Below are positions 54,024-64,000 of a stretch of 64,000 bases of DNA, one piece after another. The position numbers and the translations under genes were made by a program. The DNA is taken from contig JBBHKE010003361.1 of NCBI GenBank assembly GCA_037447655.1, positions 64,001-128,000 on the forward strand. The letters run 5' to 3'. The notes beneath the pieces were generated by a model. It searched no databases, was not told the DNA's origin, and was given only the letters and a program-made list of their open reading frames with translations. This DNA comes from Zygnema cylindricum (lineage: Eukaryota; Streptophyta; Zygnematophyceae; Zygnematales; Zygnemataceae). Positions within the stretch are counted from its first letter, which is position 1; the number at the start of each line of letters is the position of its first letter.

Positions 54024-54481
54024 CAGAGGTCGCAAATGGTCAACCGAAACCGTGACCGACCGTTAACCGACCGGCCGCGCCAGTTCTGGAACGGATTTGG
54101 TTGCAAAAATTTGGGAGCAGGGTGGATTTGGGCAGTTGATTCATAAAAAAAAAAAAAAAAACGGTTACGGTCGGGTAAGCCAAAAACGAAAAAATAAAAG
54201 TTTTGTATTGTCAATACTATCAAAAATTAATGTACTTTGTACTCTTGGCATCGTGGAAGGTATAAGGGAAATGTACCATTAATGTTGTACTTATTCGGGT
54301 ACGGGCGCGTGTAGTCGTGAGAAATCGAGTTTCGGTTAACTTTTATTTTTGTACACGAATTTCGAGTAACGGTTAACAATTTTGGAGCGTGATATTACCC
54401 GGTCGGGCGTTGGGTACCCAGGTTTTGAAAAAAAAAACGGTCGGTTTCGGCTATCTAAAATTTTGACTTTTGCGACCTCTG
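54024..54481. mobile_element. T3 hAT-like element, copy B
   Basis: 458 bp with perfect inverted ends CAGAGGTCGCA / TGCGACCTCTG. Flanks ACATCAAT and ACATCGGC agree in the first five bases only. Collinear with copy A at 19902-20355, including the internal poly-A run. Non-coding. Confidence 0.75.
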
Positions 54482-55471
54482 ACATCGGCACAAATGTTAC
54501 CGCAGTGAAAAACCGATAGTATCGGTATAACATCGCGATATCACCAGAACCCATAACTATTGCGGATAGCTGTATGATTTTTCGTACTAAACGGTTAGCT
54601 GTCCTTACTAAACTCACGTTACATAGAGGACAACACAGTATAAATGGCATGCCACCTTGTACCTGTAAACAGTAAAAAAAATAATGCTTTAGTCGTACGA
54701 ATAAATCATTTTTACCCATAGTTGTTCACACCATTTAGTGTGAACGATTCTATCGCGGCGAATTATACGTAACAAACGCATTGAAGGTTTTGAAAATCGT
54801 AAAAATCGTTAATGGATTTTTGTCTGTACTATTCCGTACGTGTAAACAAAAATGAATTTTACATATACCGCAGTTTGTAAATGGGTAGCCGATAATCAAT
54901 ATATTGATACGATATATCGTTATCGTTGTTATTGCCGATAAATACCCGATATTTATCGGTTATTGTCGGCGATAACACCGATATCGATAACTATCGGCAA
55001 TATGTGTACGGACTTTAAAGATAATTGTACGACGAGTAAACTCAACTGTACGTGTTATTCCTTTAATGTGCCGCGAACCCCCTTCCCCGATTTCGGTAAA
55101 AAAATCGCGATATTTCCTTCATTATTCCTAAATTAAGGGAGTTTTACTTGGGTACCCCTTCCAGAATGTCCTTTTGACTGTTATTTTTTTATGAATGGCA
55201 GTAAATGGCGGCAGTCTGACAGGTTTTTTTTTTCTGTTTTGTTCGTTCGTTTGTCTGGTTTTCAAAAATAAATGAATTTACAAATTTACAATGTAATTCA
55301 TTTTTTCATTTCGGTAATAATAATTTTTGAATTATAAATTATTATTTTAAATTTGTCAACGTTAATGTGCCGCGATATCTTTGATAAATTTCAGTTAAAC
55401 TGCGTACGGAACAATTTCTTACACGTGGTATACCATGTTATATAAAGTCAATAATCTAATACAGTATATTA
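54482..55471. mobile_element. T1-related sequence, edges unclear
   Basis: Blocks such as TAAATGGCATGCCAC, CCGATATTTATCGGTTAT and, near 55440-55470, CAATAATCTAATACAGTATA correspond to inner parts of the T1 element at 4307-5177. No clean termini were found, so it is an old or rearranged copy. The Copia-D LTR sits at its right edge. Confidence 0.5.
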
Positions 55472-56041
55472 TGCAATTCTGTGTCCTCCATTGGACTATA
55501 GAATTCAGAAAGCCTCTAGATAGTTTTTAACTAACCCATTTCAAGCCACAAACATTGCTGCCCAAGAAGGCAAACTGACAGTGTGACTGAACCCTTGCGC
55601 AACCTATACTCCCTTGAGTCAGTATCTGAAAGAATCACTAAAAACGGCTAACCATCCGATAAGTTATGGGTTGTCAAAGATGCCTATTTGCATAAACCCT
55701 CAAGGGGAAGGGTTACTGTATTTCAAAAACACTCAGTCTTGAATCTCTCTATAAACTCCTATCTATTGAGGTACGGCCCAATCAGATTACTGTACCGTAC
55801 TGAAAAGTACTATCGCCGGTGTACCTTTTGTACCACCAATGTACGACAAGACATTACATGGACTCGTGCCTCCATTTTACTCGTCCATAGGTTTCCTTGG
55901 AATTTGTGCGACCAAATGTCATCTCTCCATCGGCTCCAGGTCATACCATGTCACAAAACGCCAAAGTGGCCACTGCGAGATCTCAGCGACGATGCGCGCC
56001 GTTGGATAACATCCAAAATGAAATCTCAGCCGTCATAAATT
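55472..56041 (-). repeat. Copia-D LTR, 3' part
   Basis: A minus-strand LTR relative: it shares the order GTACACCGGC, TGATTGGGCCGTAC, AGATAGGAGTT, CAACCCATAACTTA, GATTCTTTCAGATACTGACTC, CTAGAGGCTTTCTG with Copia-A and -B but is well diverged. It ends ATGGAGGACACAGAATTGCA at 55472, aligning with ATGGAGGTCTCAGAGTTTCA. It is cut at 56042 by the Copia-C LTR. Confidence 0.65.
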
Positions 56042-56903
56042 TGTTGTTCTACAACCACCGGTGCAGGTGGAGGAGCAGCAGTAGTAGTAGAAGTAGACAT
56101 GATACACTCGCAGAAGCTATGAAGAATCCTACCAAACAACTGTTCTTAAGTGTTAACAAATTCTTATACAAGCATCCAAACTTCACAAAACTCTATCAGA
56201 ATATAGAGTAGCATAAACAGTGATAAATCCCAAAGTTTCAACACAATTGACCCGACAACACTCAAGATATAATACTCAGAAGTTTCCCAAAAACTGTCTG
56301 CCGTTTTACTACTTGGAAGTCTGGATACATAATATGTTATAAGTCCTAAGTCTTATACTTGTGTTGAACTGGCAACACCAGTGTACTTGAGAGGTACATC
56401 AAACCACCAAGCTACCACTAATCTGTCAAGCTACCATTGAGCTATCACTAAGCTACCACTGAGCTATCACTAAGCTACCTAGAATCGTATCTATCGCAGT
56501 TGCTCTATCCTGTACAGAATCACATTAAGAATATCAGACGCTGCGTTGTCCGTACGGACCATATCAAATATAATCGTGGTTGCGTTGTCCTGTCTGTGTT
56601 GCAGCTTCGCTGCTGCGCTGCTCTGCTGCTGCGCTGCTCTGCAATATAGCAGCTGCTCTGCTCTATAGCAGCTGCTCTGCTGTATAGCAGCTGCTCTGCT
56701 GTATAGCAGCTGCTCTGCTGTATAGCAGCTGCTCTGCTGTATAGCAGCTGCTCTGCTGTATAGCAGCTGCTCTGCTGTATAGCAGCTGCGCTGCTCTGTT
56801 GTATAGCAGCTGCGCTGCTCTGTCTGTATAGCAGCTGCGCTGCTTTGTCTGTAAAGCAGCTGCGCTGCTCTGAGACTGAAAGCTTTCCAAAAAGACAACA
56901 CTC
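56042..56903 (-). repeat. Copia-C 3' LTR with internal minisatellite
   Basis: 862 bp on the minus strand, TGTTGTCTTTTTGG (56903) to GTAGAACAACA (56042), preceded by the purine tract TTTAGGGGAG (56904-56913). Its last ~170 bp match 31488-31650. The interior lies in the assembly gap to the right. Flank at the 3' end is AAATT (56037-56041). Confidence 0.75.
56640..56865. repeat. 19-bp minisatellite in the Copia-C LTR
   Basis: About eleven units of GCAGCTGCTCTGCTGTATA, near-identical in the middle and variable at the edges. Each unit junction (TATAGCAGCTGC / GCAGCTGCTCTGCTGTATA) is partly palindromic. Minus-strand frames of Ala/Gln/Tyr repeats are by-products. Confidence 0.9.
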
Positions 56904-56939
56904 CCCTAAAGCTTTAGACTCAGTATCCCGGCGCAGCTG

Positions 56940-57644
56940 NNNNNNNNNNNNNNNNNNNNNNNNNNNNNNNNNNNNNNNNNNNNNNNNNNNNNNNNNNNNN
57001 NNNNNNNNNNNNNNNNNNNNNNNNNNNNNNNNNNNNNNNNNNNNNNNNNNNNNNNNNNNNNNNNNNNNNNNNNNNNNNNNNNNNNNNNNNNNNNNNNNNN
57101 NNNNNNNNNNNNNNNNNNNNNNNNNNNNNNNNNNNNNNNNNNNNNNNNNNNNNNNNNNNNNNNNNNNNNNNNNNNNNNNNNNNNNNNNNNNNNNNNNNNN
57201 NNNNNNNNNNNNNNNNNNNNNNNNNNNNNNNNNNNNNNNNNNNNNNNNNNNNNNNNNNNNNNNNNNNNNNNNNNNNNNNNNNNNNNNNNNNNNNNNNNNN
57301 NNNNNNNNNNNNNNNNNNNNNNNNNNNNNNNNNNNNNNNNNNNNNNNNNNNNNNNNNNNNNNNNNNNNNNNNNNNNNNNNNNNNNNNNNNNNNNNNNNNN
57401 NNNNNNNNNNNNNNNNNNNNNNNNNNNNNNNNNNNNNNNNNNNNNNNNNNNNNNNNNNNNNNNNNNNNNNNNNNNNNNNNNNNNNNNNNNNNNNNNNNNN
57501 NNNNNNNNNNNNNNNNNNNNNNNNNNNNNNNNNNNNNNNNNNNNNNNNNNNNNNNNNNNNNNNNNNNNNNNNNNNNNNNNNNNNNNNNNNNNNNNNNNNN
57601 NNNNNNNNNNNNNNNNNNNNNNNNNNNNNNNNNNNNNNNNNNNN
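56940..57644. other. Assembly gap (705 N)
   Basis: Unknown bases. The gap starts just inside a Copia-C element, right after a GC-rich tract, so the missing DNA is probably repeat sequence. Frames across it are meaningless. Confidence 0.95.
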
Positions 57645-58180
57645 TGCGCATGTTTATAATGCATGTATAAAAATCGAACTTATTATAAAGATCTAAAATT
57701 CTTAGACTTTTGATTGGATGCACCGCGGTTTGTATTAACTCTTTGCTACAACTTTGAGATTCTGGAGGTATTCAGGAGTTTCACCTATCGAAGGTTCTTC
57801 GGAGTTCCTATTGGGATGGGGAAACACAAAGTTGTTTTTGATTACTTTAAATTTATAAAAGATCCAGATCTCTAACATTTTATTTTTCCGTTTTTCCCCT
57901 GTGACTGTTGGATGCCTTCCTGTCCACTTTGGACAGCCTAGGCAGCCATGGATCTAACTCCTCTTCAAGTCTTCAGTGACTGCGACAAGTGTGGGGACTT
58001 GAGTGAAGAGTTAGAGGTAGGTTGTCAGTGTCCCCTTTTTGCCTTTTTATTTTACAATCTCTAGACCTAGAAAATATTTAAATTTCATTAGTTTTTGTTG
58101 AAACACAAAGGGGTAGGGTTATCCTTGAGGCTTCTTGGAAGCTATCCACTTTGAGGACTTATGGAGGTCTTAGAGTTTCA
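57645..58180. repeat. Unassigned DNA, then two copia LTR end fragments
   Basis: 57645-57910 holds nothing I recognise. About 57920-58087 is the first part of a Copia-B-type LTR on the minus strand (ends CTAGAAAATATTTAAATTTCA). 58093-58180 is the last ~88 bp of a plus-strand copia LTR (GAGGCTTCTTGGAAGC to GAGTTTCAACA). They meet head to head, which suggests a deletion or rearrangement product. Confidence 0.6.
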
Positions 58181-58996
58181 ACATCGTTTCTCAATTATGT
58201 TTGGCGCCACGTAGGTTAGTTTTCAGATTCTTAAAATCTAGAAATATTATTCAAGCTAAAAATATGTACGTAATATTTGTACGCGTTGAGGTAGTTAATG
58301 ACTCGTACGAAATTTTTGCAACCAGATTTTAATTTTGAAATTGAAAATCAAAATTTCAGAACAAAATGTCAAAAAGGCGCCGCAAAATTTTAAGGTCAGC
58401 GGATGTCAGAAAGAGCGTGCGAAGATATTTCGGTTGACCTTCATACAGCGTGGCGGAAGGCAAATGGTGTGTACGACGTGTTCGACTCACATTGCCTATT
58501 CGTGGTAGATTTTTTTCTAATTTTCACGTGTACCAATTGTACGGGGTCAATGTGAATAAACTCTCCTCCCAAGGAGAGTCTCTTCACACTGGACGATGAT
58601 CGTGATTGCTTCGCGAATCTAAAAAAGTGAAAAATCCAACGGTCGACATTTACGCCTATAATATTGGAGCCATCCAATATACATGTGTCGTCATGTTTCG
58701 TCTAACAAAAAAAAAATGGTACAAATCTGTAAAAAATCCTACGGCGTCCAGTAAACAACCCCAATTTTCCTCTAATGGAAGTTCATCCTTAGGCGTAGGT
58801 TCGTAGGACGTCATATCATATTATACATCAACAAACAAACCTTAAAATCGGCGGTGCAAACTGAGCTTGAAATAGTTGACTTAAACTCGGACCAAGATCG
58901 TGACAAGATTGTACGATTTTTGTATACTTTTACAGGCTTCAGCTCTCACACTAGTTAGTATGGTTGACCATAGTACTTTAATCGTAGCGTTGTTAT
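58181..58996. other. No recognised gene
   Basis: Mixed sequence with short frames and no recognised motif or repeat. Confidence 0.45.
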
Positions 58997-59562
58997 TAGT
59001 GTTGTGTACCGTCAAATTTCGCGGTAAGTTGTTTTCGCGCTAAATTGCTATCATGCTAAATTTGATATTCGATGTATTTAACGGTCAGCGGTTCGATGTA
59101 TAACTTCAGGATCAACAAAAATGCAGTGTTCGGTATCGGGTAATATCATATCGAGATAATTTCGATATTCGATAGATCGAGCAAAGTTCTCAATATATCG
59201 TATCGAGACCAACATAAACTATGGCGATATATATCGCGATATATTGTATTCTATATTTTTAATATTTTATATAATATGTTGTTTTAGCGATAAAGACAAA
59301 TTTTATGATACGCGAAGTACGACGTGATTTTTGTTCCGTGACTTAAAGGTAACGCCGCAAAATTTAACCGACAAAAAAGTACTAATACTGTAATTCATAT
59401 AGTTAGTAGTTCATATAGTTACTTATTTAGTACGTCATATAGTTACTTATTTAGTACGTACTACGTACAGAACTTCACATGCGAAAATTTGAAATTTCAC
59501 ACTAATTTAGTCAAAGTATGATGCGAAAAAAAAATTTGCGAATTCTTATTAATTTTTTTTTT

Positions 59563-59766
59563 CAATATTTTATGAAGTGTATAAAATGTGAACTTTTATT
59601 CTTATTTTTATTAATTATTTTATGAAGTGTACAAAATGTGAGTTTTCATTGTTATTATTATTTATTATTTTTGGAAGTGCATAAAATGTGAACTTTTATT
59701 CTTATTTTTATTAATAATATTTTGAAGTGTACAAATTGTGGATTCTTATTTTTATTTTGATTAATT
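59563..59766. repeat. AT-rich tandem repeat, ~4 units
   Basis: Units of ~50-60 bp built on ATTTTATGAAGTGTACAAAA followed by TGTGAACTTTTATTCTTATT. Inside the T1-type element. Confidence 0.7.
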
Positions 59767-60505
59767 GGAGTAGTAGTAGCTAGTACTACCTGTTGAAGTA
59801 GCACTGCCAACAGCTAGTACTACTGGCAGCAGTTGCAGCTAGTACTAGCAGCTGCAGTAGCACTAATTTTGGCAGCAGCAGTAGCTAGAACTAGTAGCTA
59901 CAATACCACTAGTTCTGGCAGCAGGAGTAGCTAGTACTAGCAGCTGCAGTAGCACTAGTTCTAGCAGCAACAGTAGCTAGAACTAGCAGCTACAATAGCT
60001 AGAACTAGCACCTACAGTAGCACTAGTACTAGCATAAGCAGTAGCTAGTACTAGCAGCTGCAATAGCACTAGTTCTGGCAACAGCTGCAGCTAGTACTAG
60101 TACCGGCATAAGCAGCTGCAGCTAGTACTAGTACTAGCATAAGCCTAGTGTTGGCAACAGCTGCAGCTAGTACTAGTACCGGCATAAGCACCTGCAGCTA
60201 GTACTAGTACTAGCATAAGCAGTAGCTAGTACTAGCAGCTGCAAGAGCACTAGTTCTGGCAGCAGCAGTAGCTAGTACTAGTACTGGCATAAGCAATAGC
60301 TAGTATTAGCAGCTGCAGTAGCACTAGTTCTCGCAGCAGCAGTAGCTAGTACTAGCAGCTGCATTAGCACTAGTATTGGCAGCATCATTAGCTTGTACTA
60401 TCAGCTGCAGTAGCACTAGTACTGGCATAAGCTAGTACTACCAGCTGTAGTAGCACTAGTACTGGCAGCAGCAGTAGTAGTATTAGCAGCAGTAGCAACT
60501 AGCAA
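59767..60505. repeat. Minisatellite of GCTAGTACTAGCAGCTGCAG units
   Basis: About 740 bp of variable ~35-50 bp units built from AGCTAGTACTAGCAGCTGCA, GTAGCACTAGTTCTGGCAGC and AGCAGT. AGCTAGTACTAGCT-type palindromes recur. The GC content differs from the AT-rich element around it. Confidence 0.85.
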
Positions 60506-60681
60506 GTTTTTTTTTTTTTTAAGAAGCCTCGATATATTGGCGATACGATATATCAGCGATATATTGGCAATAAATCGCGATATTTTGATTTTCGATATAT
60601 CGAAGCGATATATCGATTATCGGGTACTTGAAATTCGATAAATATCGAATATCGGCAAATGGTCCTCGATCCCCAACACTA

Positions 60682-61332
60682 CAAAAATAATTGTGATCCA
60701 TTTCGTGGAGGTGGTTGTTCATACATCTGTATTACGTAAATAATGTACAATTCTTACAAAAAATACCTCCCTTCCCCGCCCAAGGAGCCACGCGGCGCGG
60801 GGAGTGGGGGAGAGACTTTTGAATTTTTGTTGGCACACCCAACGTACGGAGGTATCATAGTTATCAACCCGATAAGTGATGGCGATGTATGGCATTTTCA
60901 TTGCGATGTTAGCCTTCCCTAGCCTTAGATTAACAATATATATCGGTTATTGGTGCATCAAAAAAGTACCTATCGAATATCGGAAAGAGGCTCTTGAAGT
61001 CTTGATACACAACTCTACAGTATTGTACATGCTTCGTACAGTTTGTTTGACCTTGTACTTTCCTTACCGCGCCCGAACCTCGTCTTTCGTGGCAAGACAT
61101 CACGAAAGGTTTATTCAAACCTTATTTCAAAAAGTGCGATGGAAAAATCCATCAAGGTACAAAGGGGCTCAAAAAGAAGAAATAGACGCTTGTTGCTAAA
61201 GAATAGCCAAAGGAAAAGAAGGTAAACAAAACATGTGAAGACACCAAATTTGTCTAAAAGAAACTGCCAAAACTAAGCAAATATACTAAAGATGACACTA
61301 ATCAAAAGAAAAAACTACCCAACCCTAACAAG
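60682..61332. other. No recognised gene
   Basis: Contains scattered TATCGG motifs at 60930-60990 that may be a further T1 scrap (GATACACAACTCTAC near 61003). The 3' untranslated part of the LINE to the right may extend into this stretch. No poly-A or poly-T boundary is clear. Confidence 0.4.
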
Positions 61333-64000
61333 CTAAACTCCACACCATCGAAGATTGTGGATGTGGATTGGATCCCTTTGTGGAAGATCTAGGAGGCCGC
61401 GCCGGTCATCAGCCACAGTACTCCGCCGTCGAAGGGCCGCGGCTTGCGCTCGTTGAAGAGCCACTGATACTCGCTGACGGTAAAATGCGACAAGAAGACT
61501 CGGGGGAGGGCTTATAGGACCCCGGGTCTCAAATGTTTTCTTCGCACAGTCGCGGAGGAAATCATCAAAGGACTTGTCCAAAGAACCAAAAATTTCTGCG
61601 GCAAATGGCACAAATTGGTCCGCCGGGTCTTGGTGAGCATAATCTCTTTCCTTAGAAAGTTGCTACGTCCCGAGCCGCCACCCTTGTGTGTACCGCCGCG
61701 CGAGAAGAAACGTTGGTCACAGTCGGATTCGTAAGGACCACATCACCCAAAGTCCTCCCAGCCCCATGAAGGAAAACCAAGTCAACCCGAGGACTTCTAA
61801 GGCCATTAGACTGGGAGCGAGGAGGTAGTATATGAGGAACTTCGCGCCTCACGGTGTAGCCTGCATCGGTACAAATTGCAACAATTGAGTCACAAACCAA
61901 ATCATGCGCAACCGTACGTTCACCGCCCCTAGAACAACGGAGTAGATGAATCCCGTCCGAGTTGATAGGTTGATTACAAACAGAATGGGGTCGCCCAAGA
62001 AGTGAAAGGTGGGGCGAACCCAAACAAAGACGTAAGGCAGATGTGAACTGGTCAGACGTCAGACGAAGGGTTGTAAACATTGGCGTGGCTTGCAGCCATG
62101 CACCAGCCCCTGGCCCATAACACTAACGCAGTCGAGCACGTGATTGAGCAGAAGGAAGCTTGTTTAAAAGGTTATGGAATTCAGCGGCTGCCAATTGCTC
62201 AGTTATACGTTGTTGGAGATGAATGTTGTTGTCGGAAATAAAAGTTTGAAAAGGTGGAACGTGGTTTCTTGCATCAGGTGGGAGGAGTGCACGCGCGTAG
62301 AGAAGAGTCTCATGAAACGGAAAAAGGTGTTCCTCCACCTTAGGGACGACTTTGGCCAAAATTGGAACGTCATCGACGATAAACCGAGAGGTGAGGGTAG
62401 GCGCCACCAAAGACCAACTACCCAAATATGTCGCCGGAGCAACCCTAGCCACAAGAATCAAACCTAAACCGCCATTCGAAATAGGGAGACTTGCTTGTTG
62501 GCGCGCAAACGAGCCCTCCGGCCAATCAAAAATCCCATGCCCAACAAGGTGGTGGAGTAGGCTAAAGAGTTTGTCGTCAAAGTCCTTAAGAGAAGACGAA
62601 AACGGAGTCGTTGGTGGGACAGTCCGGGCAAGATAAAGAGGACGTTGAGCAAAACAACGGGTGAGGATTGCAAAAGCCACTTGGGAGTCAAAGAGCTTAG
62701 GAAGGTCATCAGAGTGCGAGAGGTCTTCCAACAAAGCATCTGTAACAACCTGATTCAAAAAGGATGGGGTTCCAATAGGGGATCCTAAAGCTTCAATTCC
62801 CTTTGTTGAAGACGCAACTCGAAAACCCATAGGGACCGGGTAGTCGAAAGGTAAACCTTGGGGGCACCATGCTACACACTTAGATGGGTTAACCGATAAA
62901 CCGATCTTAGAAAGTTGCTCTGCAAACTGGGCGAAGGCAGACAAAACTTGATCTCGGGGCTCGACAATATTCCTATCATCCGCAATCGAAGGGAATAAAC
63001 AACCAAGAAAAGCCGAAGCAGAGTCTCGTAGTGCTTGAAGGTGACCCAATGCAAAAAGGGGTGCCCCCACTGGCGAGTGCCAGTCGCAGATTCTATCGTG
63101 GCAGCATCACCAAACGGACCACCAAGAGGACAAATGAGAGGGCTTCGACGAGAATAAAAGGCACGCACAAAAGGAAAAATCTGGTTGATCGGCGATGGAG
63201 CGTGCCTTAACTCGCGAAAGATAGCATTTCGGCTAATTGTGTTAAATGCGTTGGCAACGTCCACCTGAATGACCACCCAATCCGGATGGAGGTCTAGAAG
63301 AGCCCGAAAGCCATGGACAACTGCCTCACAACCCCCTCTGGTAGCAACTCCAAACTGGTGCGGTGTAAAGTGGTCATGGAAATCCCTTTGAAGTTGGATA
63401 CACATTGCACGAGCCACTAATTGATACAAACCTTCTCCAATAGCAATAGGACGAATGCCGCCGGCCGGTTTGGAAACAGCGACAAGACGTGCCGCAGAGA
63501 GAAGAGGTATAACATGGTGAGGGACGTTCCCACGAGCCACCCCAAAAGCCACTTTAAAAAGGATGTCAAAACCTTAAGAGGGGGTTTCAGGAGGAAATAC
63601 GTCTCGCAAGAGTTCATAAACCATGCTAGATGGGCCTCCCGCCGAAATATGAGGTGACCGAATCAAAGCTTTTGTAAATGCTTCTCGCTCTAAGTCGAAA
63701 GACTCGAGTGGATCATCCACCTCGACGAAAAAAAGGAGCTCGTCACGGGCAGGAGGATGGAGCAAACGCAGAGCTTCAACTGTTGCCTCTGAAGACGGAG
63801 ACGGGTTGAAAGGTCGAAGCACACGAGCAGCTCGAGAAAACTCTCCAGAACGACCAAGATGGACCGCCCGATGTAATCTCGCGGTGGACCTTGGAAGTGG
63901 GGCATGGCGTTTGGGAGGGGACATAGAAAGACCGATGACACGATCCGTGTGCTCTTGTTGCAATGACTCCCAATCTCCCCTCAAAAATCGTTGGCAAGGA
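61333..64000 (-). pseudogene. LINE reverse transcriptase with restriction-like endonuclease end, partial
   Basis: Minus strand, running off the right edge. N-terminal part: LHRAVHLGRSGEFSRAARVL, SAGGPSSMVYELLRDVF. RT: VAVSKPAGGIRPIAIGEGLY, FGVATRGGCEAVVHGFRAL, WVVIQVDVANAFNTISR, then TGTRQ and, after a small deletion and frameshift at ~63075, GAPLFALGHLQALRDSASAF and the active site SIADDRNIV. A thumb/linker follows (63070-62123). After a TAG (62123-62125) comes GPGAGAWLQATP, then a Cys/His cluster (C35, H45, C49, H59 of the 62080-61652 frame). Then RVD-X12-D (residues 98-113) with LGDVVLTNP. After a second frameshift (~61650) KERDYAHQDPADQFVPFAAE reaches the stop at 61333. A further TAA lies at 63571-63573. 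The RVD-X12-D plus Lys arrangement resembles the C-terminal endonuclease of R2/NeSL/Dualen-type LINEs (PD-X12-14-D), rather than the N-terminal AP endonuclease of plant L1. Confidence 0.8.

Larger units (their letters stand above)
58997..60681. mobile_element. T1-type element filled with tandem repeats
   Basis: Starts TAGTGTTGTGTACCG and ends CGATCCCCAACACTA, T1 termini with changes. Both subterminal regions (59080-59260 and 60530-60670) carry TATCG-rich repeats. Between them lie two tandem arrays. Flanks GTTGTTAT and CAAAAATA do not match, so either the duplication has decayed or the ends belong to two different copies. Length 1.69 kb against 0.34-0.87 kb for other T1 copies. Confidence 0.55.

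Noticed and set aside
56640-56865. CRISPR-like regular repeats
   Set aside because: The units are contiguous without unique spacers, lie inside an LTR, and the genome is eukaryotic. The 59767-60505 array is likewise a minisatellite.
56845-57723. Frames of ~250-280 codons across 56906-57696
   Set aside because: They consist almost entirely of N bases in the assembly gap.

Overview
The window looks like nuclear DNA of a plant-type eukaryote. It is AT-rich, has no operons, contains spliced-gene remnants, and is packed with decayed, nested transposable elements. Evidence for a plant is the Ty1/copia, Ty3/gypsy and hAT-like content, a leucine-rich-repeat (LRR) receptor-type gene fragment with intron-like splice sites, and a retrotransposon primer site that matches the plant initiator tRNA-Met. 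I cannot name the species. The LINE type at the right end makes me think of a non-flowering land plant or a streptophyte alga, but that is only inference. I see no intact host gene. Almost every coding stretch is a broken transposon gene.

Family names used here are my own. Copia-A has ~1.06 kb LTRs starting TGTAGAAATTAATGG. Copia-B has ~1.17 kb LTRs starting TGTTGAAATT. Copia-C has an 862 bp LTR holding a 19-bp minisatellite. Copia-D is a divergent relative. LTR-N is a 4.6 kb element with gag but no pol. T1 elements have TIR TAGTGTTGTGTATCG and an 8-bp target duplication (hAT-like). T2 are ~200-bp MITEs with TIR CACCG..GAATCG and a TA target. T3 has TIR CAGAGGTCGCA and an 8-bp target duplication (hAT-like).

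Layout. 0-6.6 kb: a T1 end, an LRR pseudogene, more T1 and T2 copies (one T1 nested in a T2 with a perfect 8-bp duplication), and a 15-bp minisatellite repeat. 8.0-12.6 kb: LTR-N. 12.6-14.2 kb: a decayed unknown protein on the minus strand. 14.5-18.7 kb: a T1 copy and low-complexity DNA (pyrimidine tract, poly-T, second copy of the 15-bp minisatellite, 0.9 kb of homopurine). 19.9-20.5 kb: T3 copies. 21.4-36.1 kb: a mosaic of a minus-strand copia, gypsy pol pieces, copia LTR-gag pieces and a 509-codon open frame. 37.5-52.4 kb: a minus-strand Copia-B element split by a 9.5 kb array of three LTRs and two interiors, flanked by inverted repeat arms. 52.4-56.9 kb: T3 copies with a solo LTR, a T1 relative, and Copia-D and Copia-C LTRs. 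56.9-57.6 kb: assembly gap. 59.0-60.7 kb: a T1-type element filled with tandem repeats. 61.3-64.0 kb: a LINE pseudogene with a restriction-like endonuclease signature, running off the right edge.

The strongest shared theme is how the copia-type elements prime reverse transcription. Seven primer-binding sites in four families match the anticodon region of initiator tRNA-Met (GGTTATGGGCCCACC) rather than its 3' end, as in Drosophila copia. In Copia-A and Copia-B the gag start codon lies inside the LTR, so gag is translated straight through the primer site.
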